Positions 1-8,382 of a stretch of 64,000 bases of DNA are shown here, piece after piece (positions within the stretch are counted from its first letter, which is position 1; each line of letters opens with the position of its first letter). Where the stretch lies: assembly GCF_029369745.1 (NCBI RefSeq), contig NZ_CP120210.1, positions 3,968,001 to 4,032,000 on the forward strand, written 5' to 3'. This DNA is from Amycolatopsis sp. QT-25. Lineage in GTDB: Bacteria > Actinomycetota > Actinomycetes > Mycobacteriales > Pseudonocardiaceae. A model generated the notes under the pieces. The model had not been told where the DNA came from. It made no database searches and worked only from the letters and a program-made list of their open reading frames with translations. A program made the position numbers and the translations under genes.

Positions 1-2
1 GC

Positions 3-1295
3 TTCCCCGGCTGGCACGACGTGACCGAGGCGGAGTGGCGTGACGCGCAGTGGCAGCGAGTGCACTGCGTCCGCAACGCCAAGCAACTGCGCGCCCTCAT
101 GGGCGACCTGCTCGAGGAGCGCTTCTACGAGGACATGCTCGCCGACCAGCGCGAGATGGCCACGATGTCGATGCTGCTGCCGCCGCAGATGATCAACACC
201 GTGGCGCCCCACGCCGGCACGGACCCGGCGAAGGTGACCGAGGCCTGGTACGCCGACCCGATCCGCCGCTACATGCTCCCGGTGCGCAGCGACCGCGACA
301 CCGAGTGGCCGAGCCATCCGCACTCCGAACGGGACTCACTGCACGAGGCGGAGATGTGGGTCGTGGAGGGGCTGACGCACCGCTACCCCACCAAGGTCCT
401 CGCCGAGATGATCTCCACCTGCCCCCAGTACTGCGGGCACTGCACCCGAATGGACCTCGTCGGCAACTCCACCGAGCAGGTCGAGAAGCACAAGCTCTCG
501 CTCAAACCGGTCGACCGCCAGGACGCGATGATCGACTATCTGAAGAAGACCCCCGGCGTGCGTGACGTCGTAGTCTCCGGCGGTGACGTCGCCAACGTGC
601 CGTGGCCGCAGCTGGAGTCGTTCCTGATGCGGCTGATGGACATCGACACCGTCCGCGACATCCGGCTCGCCACCAAGGCTCTCGCCGCCCTGCCGCAACA
701 CTGGATCCAGCCGAAGGTCGTCGAAGGCCTCGAACGCGTCGCCGGCACCGCGCAGCGCCGCGGCGTGAACCTCGCGATCCACACCCACGTCAACCACGCC
801 CAGTCGGTGACCCCCCTGGTCGCGGAAGCCGCCAGGACCGCACTCGACGTCGGCGTCCGCGACGTGCGCAATCAGGGCGTGCTGATGAAGGGCGTCAACG
901 CGACCCCGGCCGAACTGCTCGACCTGTGCTTCGCCCTGCAAGGCGAGGCGAACATCCTGCCGTACTACTTCTATATGTGCGACATGATCCCCAACGCCGA
1001 GCACTGGCGCGTGGCCGTCTGGGAAGCCCAAGAATTGCAGCATGCGATCATGGGTTACCTGCCGGGCTACGCCACGCCGCGGATCGTCTGCGATGTCCCG
1101 TACGTGGGCAAGCGTTGGGTCCATCAGCTCGCCGACTATGACCGTGAGCTGGGCATTTCCTACTGGACCAAGAACTACCGGACCGGGATCGAACACGAGG
1201 ACCCCGAAGCCTTGCGGCGTCGCTACCCCTACTACGACCCGATCTCCACCCTGCCCGAAGCCGGCCAGAAATGGTGGGCCAGCCAGCACGGCTGA
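3..1295 (+). CDS. KamA-family radical SAM aminomutase, 5' end outside window
   Basis: Lysine 2,3-aminomutase family enzyme, expected to migrate an amino group from C2 to C3 using S-adenosylmethionine, a 4Fe-4S cluster and PLP. The cluster motif CPQYCGHC (CxxxCxxC) starts at about base 420. The first in-window start codon is the GTG at 21, but the frame stays open to the edge and encodes FPGWHDV before it, which suits the family N-terminus, so the gene is cut by the window. Which amino acid it uses cannot be told. It is followed by a strong hairpin and lies outside the operons of the cluster. It may be housekeeping, although beta-amino acids occur in some enediynes; I infer left-flank DNA. Confidence 0.85.
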   Translation, partial: FPGWHDVTEAEWRDAQWQRVHCVRNAKQLRALMGDLLEERFYEDMLADQREMATMSMLLPPQMINTVAPHAGTDPAKVTEAWYADPIRRYMLPVRSDRDTEWPSHPHSERDSLHEAEMWVVEGLTHRYPTKVLAEMISTCPQYCGHCTRMDLVGNSTEQVEKHKLSLKPVDRQDAMIDYLKKTPGVRDVVVSGGDVANVPWPQLESFLMRLMDIDTVRDIRLATKALAALPQHWIQPKVVEGLERVAGTAQRRGVNLAIHTHVNHAQSVTPLVAEAARTALDVGVRDVRNQGVLMKGVNATPAELLDLCFALQGEANILPYYFYMCDMIPNAEHWRVAVWEAQELQHAIMGYLPGYATPRIVCDVPYVGKRWVHQLADYDRELGISYWTKNYRTGIEHEDPEALRRRYPYYDPISTLPEAGQKWWASQHG

Positions 1296-1318
1296 CTTTT
1301 ACATGTACGTAGATAAAA

Positions 1319-1351
1319 CCGGTGGCTCCAGACGTCGTCTGGAGCCACCGG
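1319..1351 (+). terminator. Strong hairpin after kamA-like gene
   Basis: Perfect inverted repeat with 16-bp arms around a single central base, beginning 24 bases after the stop codon. There is no T-run, which is usual for actinomycete terminators. Confidence 0.75.
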
Positions 1352-1946
1352 CAACAGTTGGTCGGGAGCGATTCGGACTGCATCTTGAGCGCTAAACGCT
1401 CGGAGCTTGACGAGCCTGAGCCCCGGCCGGCAAGTTGGGCGAGCACGCTTGGCGTCCGCGTCCCATATCTCACCAAAGTTATCTGACCTGCGCAGACATC
1501 GTCACCAAGTGTTGACAACGCTTCCCAGTCGATCCAAGAGCCCTCCTCGGCTGGGCGCCGACAAGCCTGCCGAGGGACTTCCAGAGTCACGCGCTTGTCA
1601 TGGGTGTCACCACTGCTCGATCTCCAGGTTTTGACCGTCCCAACCAGCGGCGCCAAGCTATCTCTGATCGAGAAACGACCCATGGAAGAATGAAGCAGGC
1701 CAATGTGGACATTCGGCTATTGAAGCACAAGGAACGTTTTCGCGGTTGACTTAAACGGCGTAAAGCGTAGGGGAATTCGTTTATTCAAACATTCACTTAG
1801 AGGTCCAGGCGGCCACGGGAAGCGCTCAGAGTGAATTTTCAGACTAACCAGTGTGGTGTGGTAAGTACGTCTTCGGATTGCGGCTCATCTGGCGGTCACA
1901 AGACGCTTCCTGTAACGACTCTGATCTTGTTACCGTCTGTCACGGC
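1352..1946. other. Intergenic stretch without a recognisable gene
   Basis: Lower GC than the surroundings, with short AT-rich runs around 1690-1850. I see no ORF with convincing family features and no RNA gene. It may carry the promoter of the small gene that follows. Confidence 0.5.
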
Positions 1947-2333
1947 ATGGCTGTGAGTGACGCGTTGCCGATGAAGTACTCGGTGATCAACCGTGGTCTG
2001 CGACCCGCCCGGGTGGCGATCGTGTTCGACGGGGGCGACAACTGGTCCTACTGGGCCCGTCGCGCTCTCTTTCTCGCTGGAAAGATCTGGGGCGGGGCTG
2101 GGTTCGCCCTCGTCCCACACCGAGCCGGGGTCGTCGACCCGATCTTGCTGAGGGCATGCCGTGCCTACGACCCGGATTACGTCGTCGCCTTCAGTCACAC
2201 CCTTGGCGAGTGCGGTCACTTTGCGTCAGAGAGCTTTGCCGTCAACGACGACTCCGGGAACCCGCTCAAGATCGGCGAGCCGAAGATGATCGACCGGACG
2301 TTCTTCAGCCCCGTTTCCCGGGTTTCCTGCTGA
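1947..2333 (+). CDS. Unrecognised protein, probably a truncated N-terminal fragment
   Basis: 128 residues from the ATG at 1947 (a longer frame begins at 1851). I do not recognise the family. The core reads as an ordered alpha/beta segment (around VAIVFDGGDNWSYWARRAL and PDYVVAFSHTLGE) resembling the start of a larger enzyme rather than a finished small protein. It ends abruptly, and adjacent frames stay open without clear homology, so the gene may be broken by a frameshift near 2310-2330. It lies between the kamA-like gene and the convergent end of the cluster and is probably flank material. Confidence 0.4.
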   Translation: MAVSDALPMKYSVINRGLRPARVAIVFDGGDNWSYWARRALFLAGKIWGGAGFALVPHRAGVVDPILLRACRAYDPDYVVAFSHTLGECGHFASESFAVNDDSGNPLKIGEPKMIDRTFFSPVSRVSC

Positions 2334-2524
2334 GCGGCGCACCATCGCGAATACCGGCGGGGGCCTCGTCCGACAGGGCACGGTCCCCGCTGTCCGCCGT
2401 GCTTCGGTCCAGGATCGCGTGTGCGGGAGATGGTTGAGTACCTCGCCGGCGTCACCCAGCCCGACAATCAGCTGAGAACGCTCGCACGGCGGCCGCCATC
2501 CATGAAGTCATCGGCGACAATTAC

Positions 2525-2556
2525 GTCGGGCCCGGCCAGTTGCGGCCAGGCCCGAC
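2525..2556. terminator. Hairpin between convergent genes
   Basis: 13-bp arms with one mismatch around a six-base loop, about 150 bases beyond the stop of the SGNH-like gene and after the convergent truncated gene. Likely the left transcriptional end of the cluster. Confidence 0.55.
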
Positions 2557-2702
2557 ACTTTCGGTTCACCAGAGTGGGTACACGTTGTCCTTCGGCGCGG
2601 ATTCCGTTTGCCCGGCCAAGTCTCCGCGGCCCTCCGGCCGACGCCGGAGCATCCCTCGCGTCCAGCGCGCGTGCAGGCGGAGCACCGCGTCCAGCAAGCC
2701 CA

Positions 2703-3698
2703 TCACAGCGCCGCGACGATCAGCTCGGCGGCCTGCCGGTACCCCTCGCCCCGGCAATGCAGCCTGTCCACGAAAGTCCAGCCGCGGAACCGGTTCGCCG
2801 GCATGTCGACGAACCGCACACCCAGTTCACCGCACCGGTTGCCCAGTTCCTCCGTGTAGCGCGGCCAGGCGGCCAGTGCGTACTCGCGGATGCGCTCCCA
2901 CGACTGCCCCAACTGCCGGTCGTGCAGTCCGAGCAGTGGCTGCTCCTCCGGAACGTGCGAGCGGGCGCTTTTGTCCACGAAGGGCTGCGCGCAGAACACG
3001 ATCTGGCCGGGATCACCGGCGAGCCGAACCAGCGAACGCAAGTCTCGCAACTGTCGTTCGAGAGCGAGCGTGCGACGCTGGTCGAAGGTGAGGCCGCCGG
3101 GGCCTTCGGGCTCGGGAACACTCCGTACCGCGCCGTTCCGGCCCGGCCTCGCCTCACCTTCGATCAGCGCGGCCACGTCGTGCATCGAACGCGTCCCAAC
3201 CTTCAGCAAGGTCTCTTCGAAGAACAGCGGACCGTATACGTCGTGCGGCCGGTTCGTCTGCAGGCCGGCGATGAGGTTGTTCGCGCCGGAGCAGACCACC
3301 ACCTGCCCGTCGCCCTCGAGGAACGGCAGGGCGGCCACCAGTTCATGGGTCGAGGTTCCGGCCCGGATCCCGAGGTTTCGCCAGCTCCGGCCGGTAAGGT
3401 GGGCGAGGTGAGCCGTAACGGTGTCCTGATCGGACTCGGCGCCCACCCCGAAGACGAAGGAACCGCCGAGCACCACGCCGTCTGCCGCCGGGGTGGCGCA
3501 GTCCACCACCCCTGACGACGTCGGGGTCCGCCGGAATCCCTGGTAGTCGGTCGAAACGGTGGCGGTCCGGACACCGCGGGGCGCGGACATCGCCACCCAG
3601 GGGTGCACTCGCGGCTCCAGACCGTCGTAGATCTCCAGCTGCGGAGCAGCCTCGTACCGTCCATTGAGGATCGCCGAGTCAACTCTTTTTGACCACAT
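2703..3698 (-). CDS. SGNH/GDSL hydrolase-like protein, last gene of the carbamoyltransferase operon
   Basis: 331 residues. The pattern fits the SGNH hydrolase fold: GGSFVFG near residues 78-84 with Ser80 as candidate nucleophile, a CSGANN segment like block III, and a C-terminal DRLH with Asp311 and His314 in the usual DxxH spacing. Such enzymes act as esterases or acyl-/carbamoyl-processing hydrolases; the substrate here is unknown. There is no signal peptide, so it is probably cytosolic. Its ATG overlaps the end of the carbamoyltransferase gene by 20 bases, indicating coupled translation and a shared pathway. Function beyond 'hydrolase-like' is inference. Confidence 0.65.
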   Translation of the reverse strand: MWSKRVDSAILNGRYEAAPQLEIYDGLEPRVHPWVAMSAPRGVRTATVSTDYQGFRRTPTSSGVVDCATPAADGVVLGGSFVFGVGAESDQDTVTAHLAHLTGRSWRNLGIRAGTSTHELVAALPFLEGDGQVVVCSGANNLIAGLQTNRPHDVYGPLFFEETLLKVGTRSMHDVAALIEGEARPGRNGAVRSVPEPEGPGGLTFDQRRTLALERQLRDLRSLVRLAGDPGQIVFCAQPFVDKSARSHVPEEQPLLGLHDRQLGQSWERIREYALAAWPRYTEELGNRCGELGVRFVDMPANRFRGWTFVDRLHCRGEGYRQAAELIVAAL

Positions 3699-5439
3699 GA
3701 TGACCCATAACCAGCGTGTCCAATCCGCTGCGTAGGAAGGTGGAAATGGCGTTGGCCGGGTTTTCGACCATGGGTTCTCCCTTCAGGTTGAAGGAAGTGT
3801 TGAGCACCACGGGCTGTCCGGTGTGGACCTCGACCGCGTCGAGCAGTCGCTCAAGCAGATCGTCTTGGCCAGGGTGGACCGTCTGCAGACGCGCGGTGCG
3901 GAAATGGCTCGCCGCGCCGAGGTCGGCCTCGGCCTGGGGCAGCACCGGCAGGACCATGAGCATGAACCTGGTCGGGTCCTGCAGCACAGGGCCCCCGCAG
4001 AGCTGCCCCGCCGCCCGCGCGGCGGCCATCGGGGCGAACGGCCTGAACTGTTCGCGGAACTTGACCTTCTCGTTGATACGCGCCTTCATCCCCGGCGATC
4101 GCGGATCCGCCAGGATGCTGCGATGGCCCAGCGCCCGGGGACCCCATTCCGATCTGCCCTGGTACCACCCGACGACCCGTCCCTCGGCGATCTCACCGGC
4201 CACCAACGCGGGCAGCTTGTCATCGTCGATCTCTTCCGCCGCCATACCCCACGCGGCGAGGGTGCCGGAGATCCGCGCGTCGTCGTAGCCGGGCCCCAGG
4301 TACGCGTCCCGGCCGATGTAGCGACGGGGACGGCCGAGTACGACGTGGTAACCGTGCAACGCGGCGCCGAGCGCCGCACCGGAGTCGCCGGGGGCAGGCG
4401 GGATGTACAGGTTCTCGAAGGGGGTACGCGCCAGCACCGCGGCGTTCGCCAGCCCGTTGAGTGCCACTCCTCCCGCCATCGCGAGGTTCGGTGAGGGGTG
4501 CACCCGGTGAGCCGCGCACGCCATCGCGACCACGGCGTCTTCGCACAGCTGCTGCACGGACGCCGCGACATCGGCGTAGTACCGATCGACCGCCGTGCGC
4601 ATCCGCCCCGTTTCCGGATCGAAGTCCATCCGCCGCGCGGGATCGCGTGGCGGATGCCCGAGCAGTTTCACCAACCGGTCGCTGAAGGCGCGACTGTCAC
4701 TCTTGTGGAAATCGAAGTAGCGCAGGTCAAGCGAAAGCGACCCGTCCTCGGCGATGCGGCAGATCTTGGCCAGCTCGTCCCGGTAACGCGGCACTCCGTA
4801 GGCGGCCAGTCCCATCACCTTGAACTCGCCCTCGTTCACCTCGAATCCGAGGTACTGCGTCAGGGCGGAGTAGAACAAGCCCAGCGAATCGGGGAACTCC
4901 AGAGCCGCGCTGAGTTCGAGACTGTTGCGAGTACCCGAGCCGAGGTCGGTCGAGGCCCGCCCCAGCGTCGCGGTGGCCCATTCGCCGACGCCGTCGACGG
5001 TCAGCGTCGCGGCGTCGGCGAAGGGTGACGCGAACACGGCGCTGGCGGCGTGCGCGATGTGGTGGTCACAGAACAGGATCCGGCCAGGGTCGATGCCGAG
5101 GGCACGGACGATGGTCGAACGGATCCAGATCCGTTCGTCCGCCCACGAGGCCAGGCTGCGCCGGAACACGTTCCGGCCACGTGGCCAGGACGCGATTCCC
5201 GTGACGAACGTCCTGGCGAGTTTGACCAGCGGTCGCTCGTAGAAGACGACCAGATCCAGTTCGGAGCCGCGTACGCCGGCTGCCCGGAGGCAGTGCTCGA
5301 TCGCGGCCGCGGGGAAGGAAGCATCGTGTTTACTGCGGGAGAATCGTTCCTCCTCCACGGCTGCGACGACTTCGCCGTCCCGTATGATCGCCGCGGCCGA
5401 GTCGTGGAAATAGCAGGAGATGCCGAGGACCGTCGTCAC
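3679..5439 (-). CDS. NodU/CmcH-family O-carbamoyltransferase
   Basis: About 586 residues from a GTG at 5439, chosen because GGAG lies six bases upstream and the protein then begins TTVLGISCYFHDSAA as in the family; a longer frame adds 41 unlikely residues. The N-terminal Kae1-like domain shows HDSAAAI, the EEERFSRSKHD segment and FCDHHIAHAASA, which supplies metal-binding histidines. The C-terminal domain has the GPRALGHRSILADP motif. Family enzymes transfer a carbamoyl group from carbamoyl phosphate, via carbamoyl-AMP, to a hydroxyl of a natural product, so a carbamate on the final molecule is predicted. It lies in the minus-strand operon with ligase and FAD monooxygenases and overlaps the SGNH-like gene. 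Confidence 0.88.
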   Translation of the reverse strand: MTTVLGISCYFHDSAAAIIRDGEVVAAVEEERFSRSKHDASFPAAAIEHCLRAAGVRGSELDLVVFYERPLVKLARTFVTGIASWPRGRNVFRRSLASWADERIWIRSTIVRALGIDPGRILFCDHHIAHAASAVFASPFADAATLTVDGVGEWATATLGRASTDLGSGTRNSLELSAALEFPDSLGLFYSALTQYLGFEVNEGEFKVMGLAAYGVPRYRDELAKICRIAEDGSLSLDLRYFDFHKSDSRAFSDRLVKLLGHPPRDPARRMDFDPETGRMRTAVDRYYADVAASVQQLCEDAVVAMACAAHRVHPSPNLAMAGGVALNGLANAAVLARTPFENLYIPPAPGDSGAALGAALHGYHVVLGRPRRYIGRDAYLGPGYDDARISGTLAAWGMAAEEIDDDKLPALVAGEIAEGRVVGWYQGRSEWGPRALGHRSILADPRSPGMKARINEKVKFREQFRPFAPMAAARAAGQLCGGPVLQDPTRFMLMVLPVLPQAEADLGAASHFRTARLQTVHPGQDDLLERLLDAVEVHTGQPVVLNTSFNLKGEPMVENPANAISTFLRSGLDTLVMGHHVVKKS

Positions 5440-5585
5440 GTCATGCTCCGGCTGTTCCGGCTCGCGGACGCCTCGGCGTTCCTCCAGCCACGGCTCCGGC
5501 CGAGCCGGAGCCTTCGCCGGGCGATGGTCCTGGCCGCGACGCAACCTGTCACGAGAACACACGCGGACACCACTATCTTCACCAT
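5436..5585 (-). CDS. Candidate 49-residue small protein coupled to the carbamoyltransferase
   Basis: An ATG at 5585, with AGAGG about seven bases upstream, opens a 49-codon frame ending in TGA that overlaps the GTG start of the carbamoyltransferase (GTGA). The peptide begins MVKIVVSACVLVTGCVAA, a short hydrophobic stretch, followed by an Arg-rich tail. It could be a small membrane peptide or merely a leader ORF that couples translation. I know no homologue. It is supported only by the overlap geometry and ribosome-binding site. Confidence 0.35.
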   Translation of the reverse strand: MVKIVVSACVLVTGCVAARTIARRRLRLGRSRGWRNAEASASRNSRSMT

Positions 5586-5646
5586 GCCAAGACCTCTTTC
5601 GAGCGAGGCGGAATCGGTAACGGAACTCGTAGCGGCTCCGATGCCG

Positions 5647-6966
5647 CTACGCGGGAACGTGCTTCTCCACCCGGGCGACGACGTCCGGATTCATCAGCGA
5701 GGCCGGAGGTTCGACGAGGCCGGCGACCTTCAGGAACGCTTCGGTCAGCGCGGGGTCCGAGGTGGCCGCGTCGGTCAGCCGGGCGATGAACTTGTTGCCC
5801 TCCAGCACATCCGGCGTTCGCTCGCCGGGCACGCCGGGGTAGTCGAGGTCCCCGTTGGTCGAAATGGTCCAAGGATCGTCGACCACAGCGGCGATGTCCT
5901 GCCGCAGCCCGAGCGAATCCGACGGCGTGCCAACGGAAAGCCGGTCGCGCAGCGCGATCACCTGCATCGCGCCGACCATCATGCCTTGACCGTAGACGGG
6001 GTTGAAACTGCACACCGCGTCACCGAGCACCACCAGTCGATCCGGGAAGCGGACGAGCCGTTCGTAGTGCCGCCGAACACTCGCCGGGAAGCCGAAGGTG
6101 ACAGCGTCGGTCATGGGCTCCGCGTCGCGTACGGCTTCGTACACCTCGGAAACCGGGAGCGACTTCGCGTAGGCCAGGAAACCTTCGGGGTCTTTCGGCG
6201 GCCGGTCACCGAAGATGCCGGTGAGCGAGAGGATGCACGTCTTGGGGCCGACGCGGCCGAAGAAGGCACCCCGCGGATGCGCGGGCGAGGCGACCGGGTT
6301 GACCGACTGGGTGTCGTCGAGCATTCCCTCGCGCCGGTGGAACAGCCGGGTGGTATAGGTCAGGCCGATCCGCATCCGTTCCTCCGGCGGGCGTTCGTAG
6401 CCGAGTGCCGCCAGCAGCGCCGGGGTGCGCGAGCCACGTCCGGTGGCGTCCACGACCAGATCCGTTTCGAGTTCAAGCACACTGTCCTCTGCGGTCAGGA
6501 GACGGACACCGGTGATCCGCTCCCGGGTCGCGTCGGTCAGGTACCCGACGAACTCCACCTGTTCGCGGTACGTCACGTTCGGCAGCGAAGCCGTCAGCGA
6601 CCGCAGGATGTCCTCGATCACCGGCCGCTGCGCCCCGATGGACAGCAGACCGGTTTTCGTCTGCCGGATCAGCCGCGCGTTGAAGTACCAGCGCATCTCG
6701 CCGAGATCGGGTACCGGGATCTCGGCGCGCTCGAGTTCGGCGGGCAGGGCGGGGAACAGTTCGTGCACGATGCGGAAGCCGCGGCTGTGGAACGCGTGGG
6801 CGTGCGCGGCGTGCGGTGCCCCGCGGCGCACTTCGCGTACACCCAGCACTTTGTCCCGGTCCACCACGATGACTTCCCGATAGGTCTCGGACAGCACCCT
6901 GGCCGCCAGAGTCCCGATCACGCTTCCCCCGAGCACGATCGCTCGGTCGCCGACGAACTGGTTCAC
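5647..6966 (-). CDS. FAD-dependent monooxygenase/epoxidase-like, copy 1
   Basis: 439 residues from a GTG at 6966 preceded by AGGAGG at seven-base spacing. Rossmann FAD motif near the N-terminus (IVLGGSVIGTLAARVL), the VVDATGRGSRTP segment, and the second FAD motif GDAVCSFNPVYGQGM. This is the PHBH-like fold of squalene- or styrene-type monooxygenases and aromatic hydroxylases. It is clearly paralogous to its upstream neighbour across its whole length (shared GRGSRTPA/GRGSRAPA, ASPAHPRGAFF/ASPANPRGAFF and GDAVCSFNPVYGQGM). It probably hydroxylates or epoxidises the enediyne core or the aromatic unit. It lacks its own reductase domain and is expected to use NAD(P)H directly. Confidence 0.85.
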   Translation of the reverse strand: MNQFVGDRAIVLGGSVIGTLAARVLSETYREVIVVDRDKVLGVREVRRGAPHAAHAHAFHSRGFRIVHELFPALPAELERAEIPVPDLGEMRWYFNARLIRQTKTGLLSIGAQRPVIEDILRSLTASLPNVTYREQVEFVGYLTDATRERITGVRLLTAEDSVLELETDLVVDATGRGSRTPALLAALGYERPPEERMRIGLTYTTRLFHRREGMLDDTQSVNPVASPAHPRGAFFGRVGPKTCILSLTGIFGDRPPKDPEGFLAYAKSLPVSEVYEAVRDAEPMTDAVTFGFPASVRRHYERLVRFPDRLVVLGDAVCSFNPVYGQGMMVGAMQVIALRDRLSVGTPSDSLGLRQDIAAVVDDPWTISTNGDLDYPGVPGERTPDVLEGNKFIARLTDAATSDPALTEAFLKVAGLVEPPASLMNPDVVARVEKHVPA

Positions 6967-7009
6967 GGGTATACCTCCTGGGCATAGCGATGAGAGTGAC
7001 CGCCTTGGG

Positions 7010-8353
7010 TCATGGTCGGTTCTTGGCGCGACACGAAGCACGGAGTACGCCGAGCATCAATCCGGGACGCATCAGCGCCTGCGGGGGGTCGACCAGACCG
7101 GCCACCCGGAAAAAGGCCTTGGTGAACCTGCCGTCGAACCGCGCGGCCGCGTGCAGCCGGGCGATGTAGGCGTTGCCGATCCGGGTCTTGAGCGTCCGTT
7201 TCCCTGCCACCCCAGGGAACGCGAGATCGCCGCTCGCGGAGATCTCCCACGGTACGTCCACGATCGGGACCAGCTCACGGAAGAAGTCCAACGGCCTGGC
7301 CGGACCCTCGGCAAGATGCTCGGACAGGGCGAGCGCTTCCATGGCCGCGACGGTCATCCCCTGGCCGTACACGGGGTTGAAGCTGCACACGGCGTCACCG
7401 ATGACGAGGAACCCCTCGGGGAACCGGGTGAGCCGGTCGTACCGGCGGCGCACGCTCGCCGGGACACGGAAGGTGACCACTTCGTCGATCGGCACGGAAT
7501 TCCGGACCGTGTCGTGGATCTCCGGCGCGGAAAGGGAACGCGTGAACTCCAGGAAGCCCTCATCGTCGCGTGGCGGGTGGTCACCGAGGATCCCGGTGAG
7601 GGAGAGCATGGCGACCTGGTCGTTCAGTTTCGCAAAGAACGCACCACGGGGGTTGGCGGGCGAAGCTACGGAATTGATCGACAGATCGGTGCCGTAGGGG
7701 TCGGAACTCAGTTTGAACAGGCGGGTGGTGTAGGCGAGGTCGATCTTGACCTTCTCCTCGGGTGGACGCTGATAACCGAGTTCCGCCAGCCAAGCCGGAG
7801 CCCGGCTCCCTCGTCCGGTCGAATCGACGACGAGATCGCCGCCGATCACTTCCTCCTCGTCTGTCCCGCCCTCACCGCTGACGCGGACACCCGTGATCCG
7901 GCCGCCATCGCCGGTGCCGACGATTCCGTGGATGACGGTTCGCTCCCGCAGTTCGACATTGGGCAGCGCGGCGACCCTCGCCCGCACGCTGGCTTCCAGT
8001 TCTGGTCTGGTCGCCGACACGCTCAGCAGGCCCGACTGTGCCTGCCTCAGCGGGTGACCGTTGAAGTACCACCTCAGGTTCCCCGCCAGGTCACAGCTGA
8101 GCACACCCTCGGCGGTGAGTTCCGCCAGCAGGCCGGGGAACAGTTGCTCAAGGATCTGCTGCCCCCTGGCCAGCAGTGCGTGCGCGTGCCGTCCCTGCGG
8201 CACACCGCGCCGCGCCGCGGTCATCCCGACGAGCGTGTCGCGGTCGATCACCCGCACGTGGCGGTAGTGGTCTGAAAGCACGCGGGCGGTCAGGAGCCCC
8301 GCCATGCCACCGCCCAGGACGACGGCGTGTTCTCCGAGGTGTTCGCTCACCAT
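7010..8353 (-). CDS. FAD-dependent monooxygenase/epoxidase-like, copy 2
   Basis: 447 residues from the ATG at 8353, which has GGGAG upstream; the longer frame to 8911 runs into the ligase gene and is rejected. FAD-binding motif VVLGGGMAGLLTARVL at the N-terminus, DSTGRGSRAPAWL in the middle and GDAVCSFNPVYGQGM near residue 320. It is a tandem paralogue of the next gene, separated by only 43 bases. The pair may act on successive positions or form a heteromer. The substrate is unknown; both sit directly after the aryl-acid ligase, which favours a role on the aromatic moiety, but an epoxidase role on the core is equally possible. Confidence 0.85.
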   Translation of the reverse strand: MVSEHLGEHAVVLGGGMAGLLTARVLSDHYRHVRVIDRDTLVGMTAARRGVPQGRHAHALLARGQQILEQLFPGLLAELTAEGVLSCDLAGNLRWYFNGHPLRQAQSGLLSVSATRPELEASVRARVAALPNVELRERTVIHGIVGTGDGGRITGVRVSGEGGTDEEEVIGGDLVVDSTGRGSRAPAWLAELGYQRPPEEKVKIDLAYTTRLFKLSSDPYGTDLSINSVASPANPRGAFFAKLNDQVAMLSLTGILGDHPPRDDEGFLEFTRSLSAPEIHDTVRNSVPIDEVVTFRVPASVRRRYDRLTRFPEGFLVIGDAVCSFNPVYGQGMTVAAMEALALSEHLAEGPARPLDFFRELVPIVDVPWEISASGDLAFPGVAGKRTLKTRIGNAYIARLHAAARFDGRFTKAFFRVAGLVDPPQALMRPGLMLGVLRASCRAKNRP

Positions 8354-8382
8354 CGATGGCTCTCCCTGTCTCCGGATCCGGG

